Assembly (NCBI RefSeq): GCF_007827595.1
Contig: NZ_VISR01000002.1
Coordinates: 186,001 to 250,000 of the forward strand
Length of the DNA stretch: 64,000 nucleotides
From: Streptomyces sp. BK340
GTDB lineage: Bacteria; Actinomycetota; Actinomycetes; Streptomycetales; Streptomycetaceae
Direction of reading: 5' to 3'
The position numbers and the translations under genes were made by a program. The first letter of the stretch is position 1. Every line of letters starts with the position of its first letter. This document shows positions 25,192 through 33,974 of this stretch, piece by piece. Below the pieces are notes generated by a model. It was not told the DNA's origin. It was given only the letters and a program-made list of their open reading frames with translations, and ran no database searches.

Positions 25192-26751
25192 GTGACACAC
25201 CCCCGTTCGCGCGGGAAGCGCACGGCGTTGACCGCCGGGGTCCTGGCGGCCGGTCTCGCGACCGGACTCATGGGCGCGGCGCCGGCCCAGTCCGTCGTCG
25301 GCGACCAGGTCGCGACCGACGCCGACCAGTTCGCCGTGAAGCTGCACATCGCCTTCGGCAAGGACAACGAACGCGCCTGCTCCGGCACCCTGGTCGACCC
25401 CCAGTGGGTGCTCACCTCGGCCAGCTGCTTCGCGGCCGACCCCCAGCACGCCACGAAGATCCCGGCGGGCAAGCCGCAGTTCCCGACCGTGGTCACGGCC
25501 GACGGCAACCGGCCCGCCACGGCGCCGGAGAAGCTGACGGTGCTGCAACTGGTCCCGCACCCCGACCGCGACCTGGTCATGGCGCGCATCGACGACCCGA
25601 GCATCGAGGACCGGCTGGACGGTCCGTTCCCGGACATCGCCGAGGCCAAGCTCGACTCGACGGCACCGGTCCAGGGCGACCAGCTCAGGGCCGTCGGCTA
25701 CGGCCGCACCAAGACCGAGTGGGCTCCGGGCAAGGCCCACACCGGTGCGTTCGGCGTGGACTCCGTCGACGCCACGACGCTGGCGATCTCGCCCACCTCC
25801 GGCGGCGCCCTGTGCGCCGGGGACGCCGGCGGACCGGTGCTCAACGCGCGCGGCAAGCTGACCGCCGTGGTCACCGCGTCCTGGGGCGGCGGCTGCCTCA
25901 ACTCCGACGAGACCCGCACCGGGGCCGTCGCCACCCGCGTGGACGACATCGCGGACTGGGTGCAGCGCGTGCGCATGGTCAACCGGCAGAAGTACATCAA
26001 GGACGCCATGTCGACCGCCGACTTCAACGGCGACGGCCGCTCCGACGTCGTGGCCCTCATGCAGGACGACTCGATCCAGGTCTTCTACAGCCGCCCCGAC
26101 GGCACGCTGGAGTACGGCAGTTATCTCAGCGCCCTCGGCCGCCCGGGAACGGGGGTGATCCTCGCGGGTGACTTCGACAAGGCGGCGGGACTCGAGATGA
26201 TCACCATCTCGGACAGCGGTGACGTGTTCCTGGGGCAGAGGCCGCTGCCGTTGCCCCTGTGGACCAGGAAGAAGCTCTGGACGGACGCCGCCTGGAAGGA
26301 GCCGCTGCCGGCCGCAGTCCTGCACAGCGCCACCCCGGGCCACGACACCCCGGTCTTCCAGGCGGCCGACGGCTCCCTCTACACCTACAAGAGGGACGCC
26401 GACGGCAACCTGGTCAACCAGAAGAAGTCGATGTGGCCGGACAAGACGTGGAAGAAGGAGCACATCGCGACCGGTGACTTCAACGGCGACGGCCGGGACG
26501 ACATCGCCGCCGAAGCCTCGGACGGGTCCCTGAGCCTCTACCCGGCCAAGGCCGACGGCACCTTCGACAAGGCCCGCTCGATGTGGTCCGGCAAGGACTG
26601 GACGAGCTTCCGTCCCCTGCTGGCCGGCGACTTCAACGGCGACGGCAAGGACGACATCGCCTACATGGAGGTCAACGGGCAGCTGAGCTGGTTCGCCGGC
26701 AACGGCAAGGGCGGACTGGCCCCCGGCAAGAGCATGTGGCCCACGGTCTGA
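25192..26751 (+). CDS. Trypsin-fold protein with FG-GAP repeats, catalytic residues lost
   Basis: A 519-residue secreted protein: signal peptide to about residue 33, S1-like trypsin fold to about 265, then FG-GAP/VCBS repeats with Ca-binding loops 'ADFNGDGRSDV', 'GDFNGDGRDDI' and 'GDFNGDGKDDI'. The fold is clear ('ACSGTLVDPQWVLTSASCF', 'DLVMARID', 'LCAGDAGGPV'), but the catalytic His of the usual TAAHC is Ser and the catalytic Ser of GDSGGP is Ala; the Asp is kept. It should be proteolytically dead and may be a binding or adhesion protein. GTG 25192 follows GAGGAAAC; the ATG codons at 25177 would put that site inside the gene. Confidence 0.85.
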   Translation: MTHPRSRGKRTALTAGVLAAGLATGLMGAAPAQSVVGDQVATDADQFAVKLHIAFGKDNERACSGTLVDPQWVLTSASCFAADPQHATKIPAGKPQFPTVVTADGNRPATAPEKLTVLQLVPHPDRDLVMARIDDPSIEDRLDGPFPDIAEAKLDSTAPVQGDQLRAVGYGRTKTEWAPGKAHTGAFGVDSVDATTLAISPTSGGALCAGDAGGPVLNARGKLTAVVTASWGGGCLNSDETRTGAVATRVDDIADWVQRVRMVNRQKYIKDAMSTADFNGDGRSDVVALMQDDSIQVFYSRPDGTLEYGSYLSALGRPGTGVILAGDFDKAAGLEMITISDSGDVFLGQRPLPLPLWTRKKLWTDAAWKEPLPAAVLHSATPGHDTPVFQAADGSLYTYKRDADGNLVNQKKSMWPDKTWKKEHIATGDFNGDGRDDIAAEASDGSLSLYPAKADGTFDKARSMWSGKDWTSFRPLLAGDFNGDGKDDIAYMEVNGQLSWFAGNGKGGLAPGKSMWPTV

Positions 26752-26754
26752 CGC

Positions 26755-29151
26755 TCACCCGGGAAAGCGGCGGTCGACCCACTTCCACAGGAACTCCAGG
26801 GCGGCCGCCGCCACCACCGCCACCGCGACAGCCGTCCACGGCATCGCCACGCCCACCAGCTTCAGGGCGAAGAAGCTCTGCAGGGCCGGGACGACGAGCA
26901 CGAACAGGAACGCCACGCCCATCGACGCCACCAGGGCGACCCGCCACCAGGTGTAGGGGCGGGCGATGATCGCCAGGACCCACATGGAGATCAGGAACAG
27001 GGTCAGGGTCGCCGCGCTGGTCTCCGCGTCCAGGGAGCCGGGGCCGGTGTAGTGGTGGCGGGCGATCAGGTACGTCACGAAGGTCGCCGTTCCGGCCACC
27101 ACCCCGCCGGGAATCGAGTACCGCATGACTCTGCGGACGAAGTGGGGCCGGGCCCGCTCCTTATTGGGGGCCAGGGCCAGGAAGAAGGCCGGGATGCCGA
27201 TGGTGAGGGTGGAGAGCAGCGTCAGGTGGCGGGGCAGGAACGGGTACTCGACCTGCCAGCACACCACCAGCACCGCGAGCAGCACCGAGTAGACCGTCTT
27301 GACCAGGAACAGGGCCGCCACCCGCGTGATGTTGCCGATGACGCGGCGGCCCTCGGCGACCACCGACGGCAGCGTCGAGAAGCTGTTGTTCAGCAGGACG
27401 ATCTGCGCGACCGCCCGGGTCGCCTCCGAACCCGAGCCCATCGAGACGCCGATGTCGGCGTCCTTGAGCGCGAGCACGTCGTTCACACCGTCGCCGGTCA
27501 TCGCGACCGTGTGCCCGTGCGACTGGAGCGCTCCGACCATGTCCCGTTTCTGCTGCGGGGTGACCCGGCCGAACACGGTGCCCTCGTCCAGCGCCCCGGC
27601 CATGCCCTGCGGGTCGGCCGGCATCCGGCGCGCGTCCACCGCCGACCCGGACAGGCCCAGCTTGGCGGCGACCGCGCCCACGGACACCGCGTTGTCGCCG
27701 GAGATGACCTTGGCACGGACATTCTGTTCCGCGAAATAGCGCAGGGTGTCGGCGGCGTCGGGCCGCAGCCGCTGCTCCAGCACCACGAGGGCGGTGGGGC
27801 GGGCGCCCCGGGCCGGCTCGGGATCGTCCAGGTCGCGGGTGGTGCGGGCCAGCAGCAGGACCCGCAGGCCCTGCTCGTTGAGGCGCTCGGTCTCGGCCAG
27901 GGCCGGGTCGTCCTGGGCGAGCAGTACGTCGGGGGCGCCGAGCAGCCAGGTACTGGCCTCGCCGTCGCCCTCGCTGAAGGCGGCCCCGCTGTACTTGCGG
28001 GCGGAGGAGAACGGCAGCGACTCGATGCAGCGCCACTCCTCGCTGTCCGGATAGGCGTCGATGATCGCCTGGAGGGAGGCGTTGGGGCGCGGGTCGGACT
28101 CGCCGAGAGCGCCGAGGACCCGGCGCACGTACGTCTCGTCGTAGCCGTCGAGGGTCCTCAGCTCGGTGACGTCCATGCCGCCCTCGGTGAGGGTGCCGGT
28201 CTTGTCCAGACAGACGGTGTCGACGCGGGCGAGGCCCTCGATGGCGGGCAGCTCCTGCACCAGGCACTGTTTGCGGCCGAGCCGGATGACTCCGATGGCG
28301 AAGGCCACGGAGGTGAGCAGCACCAGCCCCTCCGGGACCATCGGGACGATGCCGCCGACCGTGCGGGCGATCGCGTCCTTCAGATCGTTGTTCTTGACGA
28401 CCAGCTGGGTGACGACGAGCCCGATCGCGGCCGGGATCATCATCCACGTCACGTACTTGAGGATCGTGGAGATGCCGGAGCGCAGCTCGGAGTGGACGAG
28501 GGTGAAGCGGGAGGCGTCCTCGGCGAGCTGGGCCGCGTAAGCCTCCCGGCCCACCTTGGTCGCCGTGAAGGCGCCGCCGCCCGCCACCACGAAACTGCCG
28601 GACATCACCTGGTCGCCGGGGTGTTTGACGACCGGGTCGGCCTCACCGGTGAGCAGTGACTCGTCGATCTCCAGACCGTCGGCCTCCGCGCACACCCCGT
28701 CCACGACGATCTTGTCGCCCGGGCCTATCTCCATGAGGTCGTCCAGGACGATCTCGTTCGTGGCCACTTCGACCGCGGTCCCGTCCCGGCGGACGGTCGG
28801 CCGGGCCTCGCCGATCACGGCGAGCGAGTCCAGGGTCTGCTTGGCCCGCCACTCCTGGACGATGCCGATCCCGGTGTTGGCGAGGATGACGAAGCCGAAG
28901 AGGCTGTCCTGGATCGGCGCGACGAACAGCGTGATCAGCCACAGCACGCCGATGATGGCGTTGAACCGGGTGAAGACGTTCGCCCGGACGATCTCGCCCA
29001 TGGAGCGGCTGCTGCGCACCGGCACGTCGTTGACCTGCCCGCGCGCGACGCGCTCCGCGACCTGGGCACCGGTCAGACCGGCCGCGGGTGCGCCCGGCGG
29101 GGACACCGGGTGGACGGGGTCGACTTCGGCGCCCGCCTCGATATGGGTCAT
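26755..29151 (-). CDS. P-type cation ATPase, CtpE-like
   Basis: A 798-residue P-type ATPase. Actuator 'DESLLTGEADP', ion-site helix 'GGIVPMVPEGLVLLTSVA', phosphorylation motif 'CLDKTGTLTEG', and hinge 'MTGDGVNDVLALKDADIGVSMG' are intact; about ten membrane helices are predicted (pairs near 50-105 and 235-290, and six after 600). No N-terminal heavy-metal domain. The sequence around the PEGL motif resembles mycobacterial CtpE, reported as a calcium transporter; ion specificity here is inferred only. ATG 29151. It lies downstream of the DUF2530 gene in the same direction and converges, with 3 bp between stops, on the FG-GAP gene. Confidence 0.9.
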   Translation of the reverse strand: MTHIEAGAEVDPVHPVSPPGAPAAGLTGAQVAERVARGQVNDVPVRSSRSMGEIVRANVFTRFNAIIGVLWLITLFVAPIQDSLFGFVILANTGIGIVQEWRAKQTLDSLAVIGEARPTVRRDGTAVEVATNEIVLDDLMEIGPGDKIVVDGVCAEADGLEIDESLLTGEADPVVKHPGDQVMSGSFVVAGGGAFTATKVGREAYAAQLAEDASRFTLVHSELRSGISTILKYVTWMMIPAAIGLVVTQLVVKNNDLKDAIARTVGGIVPMVPEGLVLLTSVAFAIGVIRLGRKQCLVQELPAIEGLARVDTVCLDKTGTLTEGGMDVTELRTLDGYDETYVRRVLGALGESDPRPNASLQAIIDAYPDSEEWRCIESLPFSSARKYSGAAFSEGDGEASTWLLGAPDVLLAQDDPALAETERLNEQGLRVLLLARTTRDLDDPEPARGARPTALVVLEQRLRPDAADTLRYFAEQNVRAKVISGDNAVSVGAVAAKLGLSGSAVDARRMPADPQGMAGALDEGTVFGRVTPQQKRDMVGALQSHGHTVAMTGDGVNDVLALKDADIGVSMGSGSEATRAVAQIVLLNNSFSTLPSVVAEGRRVIGNITRVAALFLVKTVYSVLLAVLVVCWQVEYPFLPRHLTLLSTLTIGIPAFFLALAPNKERARPHFVRRVMRYSIPGGVVAGTATFVTYLIARHHYTGPGSLDAETSAATLTLFLISMWVLAIIARPYTWWRVALVASMGVAFLFVLVVPALQSFFALKLVGVAMPWTAVAVAVVAAAALEFLWKWVDRRFPG

Positions 29152-29257
29152 GCATTCGACGGTACGTGCGGTTTTGCGCCTTCACCTGCCGAGTGGGGGG
29201 AAGTTCCGACCTGGGGAGGACCCGGGTCGTGCGCAGGTTGTAGAGCCGGGCCGCCGG

Positions 29258-29527
29258 CTACTCCGCCGCGGCCGCCGCCTTCAGCGCCGCGTCCCGCTTG
29301 ATCGCCGCGTCGCGCCTGCGGACGTACCAGATGCCGATCAGGCCCAGCCCGCCGCCGGTCAGGCAGGTCCACAGCCACCAGGTGCGGTCGTGGTCGGCGA
29401 ACCAGCCGTAGAAGGGGAGCTGGACCAGGAAGAGGACGAACCACACGATCGTGCCGCCGGTGATGGTGGCGACCACGGGGCCCTCCAGGGGCTCCGGTGC
29501 CTCGTGCTTGGGGGTCCACTTGGTCAT
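29258..29527 (-). CDS. DUF2530 membrane protein
   Basis: An 89-residue protein with two membrane helices ('ATITGGTIVWFVLFLVQLPFYGWF' area and 'WLWTCLTGGGLGLIGIWYV') and a Lys/Ala-rich cytoplasmic tail; the pattern fits DUF2530, function unknown. ATG 29527 (TKWTPKHEAPEPL). It precedes the P-type ATPase gene by about 106 bp in the same direction and is divergent from the purine permease. Confidence 0.75.
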   Translation of the reverse strand: MTKWTPKHEAPEPLEGPVVATITGGTIVWFVLFLVQLPFYGWFADHDRTWWLWTCLTGGGLGLIGIWYVRRRDAAIKRDAALKAAAAAE

Positions 29528-29592
29528 GGGGACAGCTTACGAGGCGATGCCGAGACTGAACTGTCTACGCGCGGAGATGGCGATGTAAGACT

Positions 29593-29641
29593 CATACGTT
29601 CATACTGAAACCGTTTGCCTTTGACCATTTCTGCTCGTATG
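29593..29641 (+). promoter_or_regulatory. Inverted repeat upstream of the purine permease
   Basis: CATACG (29593-29598) and CGTATG (29636-29641), with a second CATAC at 29601-29605, sit in an AT-richer segment before the permease gene; a further hairpin-capable CCAACG...CGTTGG spans 29648-29675. These may be operator or leader structures. The segment lacks the conserved core of a purine riboswitch. Confidence 0.35.
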
Positions 29642-29688
29642 AAACTCCAACGAGGCTCGGGGGAACCCCGTTGGTGATGAGGTCCCGC

Positions 29689-31140
29689 ATGTCCACCTCG
29701 GCCCCCGCCAAGGTCCCCGCCCCCGAACAGCCGGGTGGCCATCCCGCCTTCGGCGCCCTCGACCGCTACTTCCGCATCTCCGAGCGCGGCAGCTCCGTCG
29801 CCCGCGAGATCCGCGGTGGTCTCGCCACCTTCTTCGCGATGGCGTACATCATCGTGCTGAATCCGATCATCCTCGGCAGCGCGAAGGACATGTACGGGCA
29901 CCACCTGGACAACGGCCAGCTGGTCACGGCGACCGCCCTGACGGCGGCGTTCTCCACCCTTCTCATGGGTGTCATCGGCAACGTCCCGATCGCGCTCGCC
30001 GCCGGTCTCGGCGTGAACTCGGTCGTCGCGCTCCAGCTGGCGCCCCGGATGTCCTGGCCGGACGCCATGGGCATGGTCGTGCTGGCCGGTTTCGTGGTCA
30101 TGCTGCTGGTCGCCACGGGTCTGCGTGAGCGCGTGATGAACGCCGTGCCGTTCGGCCTGCGCAAGGCGATCTCCATCGGTATCGGCCTGTTCATCATGCT
30201 GATCGGCCTGGTCGACGCCGGTTTCGTCACCCGCATCCCGGACGTCGCCCAGACCACCGTGCCGCTCCAGCTCGGCAGCAACGGTCACCTGAACGGCTGG
30301 CCGGTGCTGGTCTTCATCCTGGGTGCGCTGCTCACCTTCGCCCTCATCGTGCGCAAGGTGCCGGGCGCGATCCTGATCTCCATCGTCGGCATGACCGTCC
30401 TCGCGCTGATCATCAACTCCGTCGCGCACGTGACGACCTGGGGTCTGACGGTCCCGAAGTGGCCGGGCAACCCGGTGTCCACCCCCGACTTCGGTCTGAT
30501 CGGCCAGTTCAGCCTGTTCGGCGGCTTCTCCAAGGTCGGCGTGCTGACCGGCGTCCTCTTCGTCTTCACGGTCCTGCTGTCCTGCTTCTTCGACGCCATG
30601 GGCACGATCATGGGCGTCAGTGACGAGGCCAAGCTGACCGACGCCCAGGGCTACATGCCGGGCATCAACAAGGTCCTCTTCGTCGACGGCCTCGCGGTCG
30701 CGGCGGGCGGTGCCAGCTCCTCCTCGGCGACCACCGCGTTCGTGGAGTCCACGGCGGGCGTCGGCGAGGGTGCGCGCACGGGTCTCGCGAACGTCGTCAC
30801 GGGCGGCCTCTTCGCGGTGGCCCTGTTCCTCACCCCGGTCGCCACGATGGTCCCGTCCCAGGCGGCCACGCCGGCGCTGATCGCGGTGGGCTTCCTGATC
30901 CTGTCGAACTCCGTCAAGGAGATCGACTGGGCCGACTACACGATCGCGATCCCGGCCTTCGTGACGATGCTGATGATGCCGTTCACCTACTCGATCACCA
31001 ACGGCATCGGCATGGGCTTCATCAGCTTCGTGGTGCTGCGCCTGGCGGCCGGCCGCGCGAAGGACGTCCCGGTGCCGATGTACGTCGTCTCGGCCGTCTT
31101 TCTCTTCTACTACCTGATGCCGGCCCTCGGCCTGACCTGA
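29689..31140 (+). CDS. AzgA-family purine (adenine/guanine/hypoxanthine) permease
   Basis: A 483-residue transporter with 12-14 hydrophobic helices. Family signatures are 'GGLATFFAMAYIIVLNP', 'GLGVNSVVA', 'DAMGTIMGVSDEAKL' and 'SSSSATTAFVESTAGVGEGARTGL', the Q/N- and ST-rich stretches of AzgA/NCS2 purine permeases (proton symport of guanine, hypoxanthine or adenine). ATG 29689 is chosen because GAGG precedes it; an earlier in-frame GTG/ATG at 29671 is possible. Converges with the ribbon-helix-helix gene with no gap. Confidence 0.9.
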   Translation: MSTSAPAKVPAPEQPGGHPAFGALDRYFRISERGSSVAREIRGGLATFFAMAYIIVLNPIILGSAKDMYGHHLDNGQLVTATALTAAFSTLLMGVIGNVPIALAAGLGVNSVVALQLAPRMSWPDAMGMVVLAGFVVMLLVATGLRERVMNAVPFGLRKAISIGIGLFIMLIGLVDAGFVTRIPDVAQTTVPLQLGSNGHLNGWPVLVFILGALLTFALIVRKVPGAILISIVGMTVLALIINSVAHVTTWGLTVPKWPGNPVSTPDFGLIGQFSLFGGFSKVGVLTGVLFVFTVLLSCFFDAMGTIMGVSDEAKLTDAQGYMPGINKVLFVDGLAVAAGGASSSSATTAFVESTAGVGEGARTGLANVVTGGLFAVALFLTPVATMVPSQAATPALIAVGFLILSNSVKEIDWADYTIAIPAFVTMLMMPFTYSITNGIGMGFISFVVLRLAAGRAKDVPVPMYVVSAVFLFYYLMPALGLT

Positions 31141-31335
31141 TCACCCGGGGTCGGACGACCCCGCGTAGAACTTCTCCGTCTCCTCGACGGCGGCCTGGAA
31201 CCGCTCGTCGAAGTCGTCCCGGATGAGCGTGCGGATCACATAGTCCTGCACGCTCATTCCTCTTCTGGCCGCGTGGTGCCGGAGCCTCTCGAGCAGCTCC
31301 CCGTCTATGCGCAGGCTGAGCACACTGGTCCCCAT
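31141..31335 (-). CDS. Small ribbon-helix-helix protein
   Basis: A 64-residue protein with the RHH pattern 'SVLSLRIDGELLERLRHHAARRGMSVQDYVIRTLIRDDFDERF' (beta strand then two helices), as in CopG/antitoxin-like DNA-binding dimers. No toxin gene is adjacent, so it is an orphan regulator or antitoxin. The start is uncertain: ATG 31335 or ATG 31353, neither with a good ribosome site. Its stop touches the permease stop. Confidence 0.7.
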   Translation of the reverse strand: MGTSVLSLRIDGELLERLRHHAARRGMSVQDYVIRTLIRDDFDERFQAAVEETEKFYAGSSDPG

Positions 31336-31456
31336 GTGTACGAGGGTCGCCATAGCGGGCGGCCCGGTGCGTCACTTTCCGGAACTGGCTCACTCATATG
31401 AGTGAGCGGACGGTTCAGTGGCGGGTGTCACGGGCATTCGGGCGTGTCGCGGTGGT

Positions 31457-31486
31457 CTTTAGCGAGAGTAATGAGTTAAGCTAAAG
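31457..31486 (+). promoter_or_regulatory. MarR promoter with overlapping inverted repeat; probably leaderless
   Basis: CTTTAGC (31457-31463) and GCTAAAG (31480-31486) form an inverted repeat. The right arm contains TAAGCT (31477-31482), a TAnnnT -10 box whose 3' end is 7 nt from ATG 31490. Transcription would then begin at the start codon, and MarR binding to the repeat would block its own promoter. Confidence 0.55.
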
Positions 31487-31489
31487 AAC

Positions 31490-31927
31490 ATGCCGGACCT
31501 TACCCATGGCGACGACGCTGCCGCCGTGAACGCTCTCCGTTCCGCCGTGATGCGGTTGTCCCGTCGGCTCAAGCACCAGCGGGTCGACGAGTCGCTGAGC
31601 CCCACCGAGATGTCGGTGCTCGGCACCCTGGCCCGCTGCGGCTCGGCGACGCCGGGCGAGCTGGCCCGCAAGGAGCACGTCCAGCCGCCGTCGATGACCC
31701 GCATCGTCGCGCTGCTCGAAGCCAAGGGGCTGGTCAGGCTGGAGCCGCACCCCGAGGACCGGCGCCAGAAGGTCGTCACCCAGACCGAGCAGGCCGAGGC
31801 GATGCTCGAGGAGAGCCGCCGCAAGCGCAACGCGTTCCTGGCCCGCCTGGTCGAGGGCCTCGACGAGGACGAGTGGGCGAAACTGCGCGCCGCCGCCCCC
31901 GTGCTGGAGAAGCTCGCGCATCTGTAA
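31490..31927 (+). CDS. MarR-family transcriptional regulator
   Basis: A 145-residue winged-helix protein: 'LSPTEMSVLGTLARCGSATPGELARKEHVQPPSMTRIVALLEAKGLVRLEPHPEDRRQKVV' is the MarR DNA-binding core with the wing 'DRRQK'. It is followed 68 bp later by an MFS exporter in the same direction, the classical repressor-exporter pairing in which a ligand releases MarR and induces efflux. An inverted repeat overlaps its own -10 box. Confidence 0.9.
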   Translation: MPDLTHGDDAAAVNALRSAVMRLSRRLKHQRVDESLSPTEMSVLGTLARCGSATPGELARKEHVQPPSMTRIVALLEAKGLVRLEPHPEDRRQKVVTQTEQAEAMLEESRRKRNAFLARLVEGLDEDEWAKLRAAAPVLEKLAHL

Positions 31928-31995
31928 GCATTCTTCGCTCACCGGCTGAAAGCGCCTCGTAGGCGAACGAGCAGTCAAAAAGGAGGCGAACCCTT

Positions 31996-33336
31996 TTGAG
32001 TACGGGATCCGGAGCACCTTCCGCCCCCGCACCGACATCCACCCACAACCCTCGTAGATCCTCGATGTTCAGCTCGCTGAGGATCAGGAACTACCGCCTG
32101 TTCTTCATGGGCCAGGTCGTCTCCAACACGGGCACCTGGATGCAGCGCATCGCCCAGGACTGGCTCGTGCTCAGCCTCACCGGCTCCTCCGCGGCCGTCG
32201 GCATCACGACGGCCCTGCAGTTCCTGCCGATGCTGCTGTTCGGGCTCTACGGCGGCGTCCTGGTCGACCGCCTCCCCAAGCGCCCCACGCTGCTCGTCAC
32301 CCAGACCGCCATGGCCGTCACGGGTCTCGCGCTCGCCGCGCTCACCCTCACCGGCCACGTCCAGGTCTGGCACGTCTACGTCGCCGCCTTCGCCGTCGGG
32401 CTCGCCACGGTGCTCGACAACCCGGCCCGGCAGTCCTTCGTCTCCGAGATGGTCGGCCCCGAGCAGCTGCAGAACGCGGTCAGCCTGAACTCCGCCAACT
32501 TCCAGTCCGCCCGCCTGGTCGGACCGGCCGTCGCCGGCCTGATGATCACCGGTGTGGGCACCGGCTGGGCGTTCCTCTTCAACGGCCTGTCCTTCGTCGC
32601 CCCCATCGCCGGTCTGCTGCTGATGCGCGCCCGTGAGCTGCACGTGGTCGAGCGGGCGCCGAGAGGCAAGGGCCAGCTGCGCGAGGGCCTGCACTACGTG
32701 GCGAAGCGCCCGGAGCTGATCTGGCCGATCGTCCTGGTCGGCTTCATCGGCACCTTCGGGTTCAACTTCCCGGTGTGGCTGTCGGCCTACGCCGACGACG
32801 TCTTCCACGCCGGCGCCGGCGCCTACAGCCTCTTCAACACACTGATGGCCGTCGGCTCGCTCGGCGGAGCCCTGCTGGCGGCCCGCCGCGGCACGGCCCG
32901 GCTGCGCGTCCTGATCGCCGCCGCGGTGGCCTTCGGCACGCTGGAGATCGTGGCCGCGCTGGCCCCGTCGTACTGGCTCTTCGCGCTGCTCATGGTCCCG
33001 ATCGGCGTCTTCGGCCTGACGGTCAACGTCACCGCGAACACGGCCGTGCAGATGGCCACCGACCCGGCCATGCGCGGCCGGGTGATGGCCCTGTTCATGA
33101 TGGTGTTCATGGGCGGTACGCCGCTGGGCGCGCCGGTCGTCGGCTGGATCACCGACACCTACGGCCCCCGCGTCGGCTTCGTCCTCGGCGGCGTCATCTC
33201 CGCCGCCGCGGCCGCCACCGTCGGCCTCGTCCTCGCCCGCATCGGCGGTCTGCGCCTGGCCGTGGGCTGGTACCACGGCCACCCGCGCGTGCGGTTCGTG
33301 CCCAGAGAGCGCGAGCAGCTGGCGACGGCGGCCTGA
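31996..33336 (+). CDS. MFS exporter paired with MarR
   Basis: A 446-residue MFS transporter of the MFS_3/EntS-like group: 'SLRIRNYRLFFMGQVVSNTGTWMQRIAQDWLVLSLTGSS' at the N-terminus and 'GVLVDRLPKRPTLL' in loop 2-3; 12 helices. The TTG start at 31996 is chosen because a perfect AGGAGG lies at 31981-31986. An N-terminal Pro/Ser extension of about 25 residues precedes helix 1. Probably a drug or metabolite exporter controlled by the adjacent MarR; substrate unknown. Its terminator hairpin overlaps the end of the convergent GNAT gene. Confidence 0.9.
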   Translation: MSTGSGAPSAPAPTSTHNPRRSSMFSSLRIRNYRLFFMGQVVSNTGTWMQRIAQDWLVLSLTGSSAAVGITTALQFLPMLLFGLYGGVLVDRLPKRPTLLVTQTAMAVTGLALAALTLTGHVQVWHVYVAAFAVGLATVLDNPARQSFVSEMVGPEQLQNAVSLNSANFQSARLVGPAVAGLMITGVGTGWAFLFNGLSFVAPIAGLLLMRARELHVVERAPRGKGQLREGLHYVAKRPELIWPIVLVGFIGTFGFNFPVWLSAYADDVFHAGAGAYSLFNTLMAVGSLGGALLAARRGTARLRVLIAAAVAFGTLEIVAALAPSYWLFALLMVPIGVFGLTVNVTANTAVQMATDPAMRGRVMALFMMVFMGGTPLGAPVVGWITDTYGPRVGFVLGGVISAAAAATVGLVLARIGGLRLAVGWYHGHPRVRFVPREREQLATAA

Positions 33337-33348
33337 GCGGTTCCCGCT

Positions 33349-33377
33349 CCCGGAGGGTCCCTAGCGGACCCTCCGGG
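33349..33377. terminator. Bidirectional stem-loop overlapping the GNAT stop codon
   Basis: CCCGGAGGGTCC (33349-33360), loop CTAGC, GGACCCTCCGGG (33366-33377). The stop codon of the leftward GNAT gene is in the loop, so the last codons of that gene form one arm. Confidence 0.8.
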
Positions 33378-33897
33378 CCAGCACCTGCCCCGGCCAGTCG
33401 TCCGCGTCCAGCATGGTGACGCTGAACGACTCGGTCGGCACGAAGCCGTTGCGCTCGTAGAAGGAGACCAGCTTGCGGTCGCCGCCCGCGTAGCAGTCCA
33501 CCCGCAGCAGCGAGACCCCGGCCCGGCGGGTCTCCTCGGCCGCGTGGGCGAGCAGGGCGGCACCGACGCCCCGGCCCTTGAAGCGGCGGTCCGAGGCGAA
33601 GGTGTGGATGTAGCGCTCGGGCTCGTCGGCGGGCCGCAGATACTCGCCGGGCGCGTCGGTGAGGGTGAGCGCGGCCGCCGGGACACCGTCGTACTCGGCG
33701 ACGTACGGGGCGCCCTCGGTGACGTACCGGGTGATCATGGCCACCGCTCTCGGGTTCTTCGACCAGGGTGTCGTGCCCCACTGCTGGGTGCGCCCCTGGG
33801 CCACCAGCCACTCCACGGCACTGTCGAACATGCCGAGGATCACGGGGATGTCGTCAGGCCTGCCTTCTCTGATGCTGATCTTCCCGTTCTTCTCCAT
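33361..33897 (-). CDS. GNAT N-acetyltransferase
   Basis: A 178-residue GCN5-related acetyltransferase. Motif A for acetyl-CoA is 'DRRFKGRGVGAALLAHAAEE' and the C-terminal 'LVSFYERNGFVPTESF' is the usual end strand. An N-terminal 'IREGRPDDIPVILGMFDSAVEWLVAQGRTQQWG' matches a Streptomyces subgroup of unknown acceptor. ATG 33897 (MEKNGKISI) is preferred to ATG 33909. Convergent with the MFS gene and divergent from thpR. Confidence 0.85.
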   Translation of the reverse strand: MEKNGKISIREGRPDDIPVILGMFDSAVEWLVAQGRTQQWGTTPWSKNPRAVAMITRYVTEGAPYVAEYDGVPAAALTLTDAPGEYLRPADEPERYIHTFASDRRFKGRGVGAALLAHAAEETRRAGVSLLRVDCYAGGDRKLVSFYERNGFVPTESFSVTMLDADDWPGQVLARRVR

Positions 33898-33974
33898 ACA
33901 CCTGATCATGCCCGCCCGGGAGGTGCCGGGGCAGCCGCCTGGCCCGGTGATCCGTTCCCTGGGAGGGTGACGTC

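Noticed and set aside
29528..29688. Possible purine riboswitch before the purine permease
   Set aside because: The inverted repeats present do not match the three-way-junction core of a purine riboswitch; a protein operator is more likely.
31141..31335. RHH gene as half of a toxin-antitoxin pair
   Set aside because: Neither neighbour is a toxin-like small gene; the adjacent genes are a permease and a MarR regulator.
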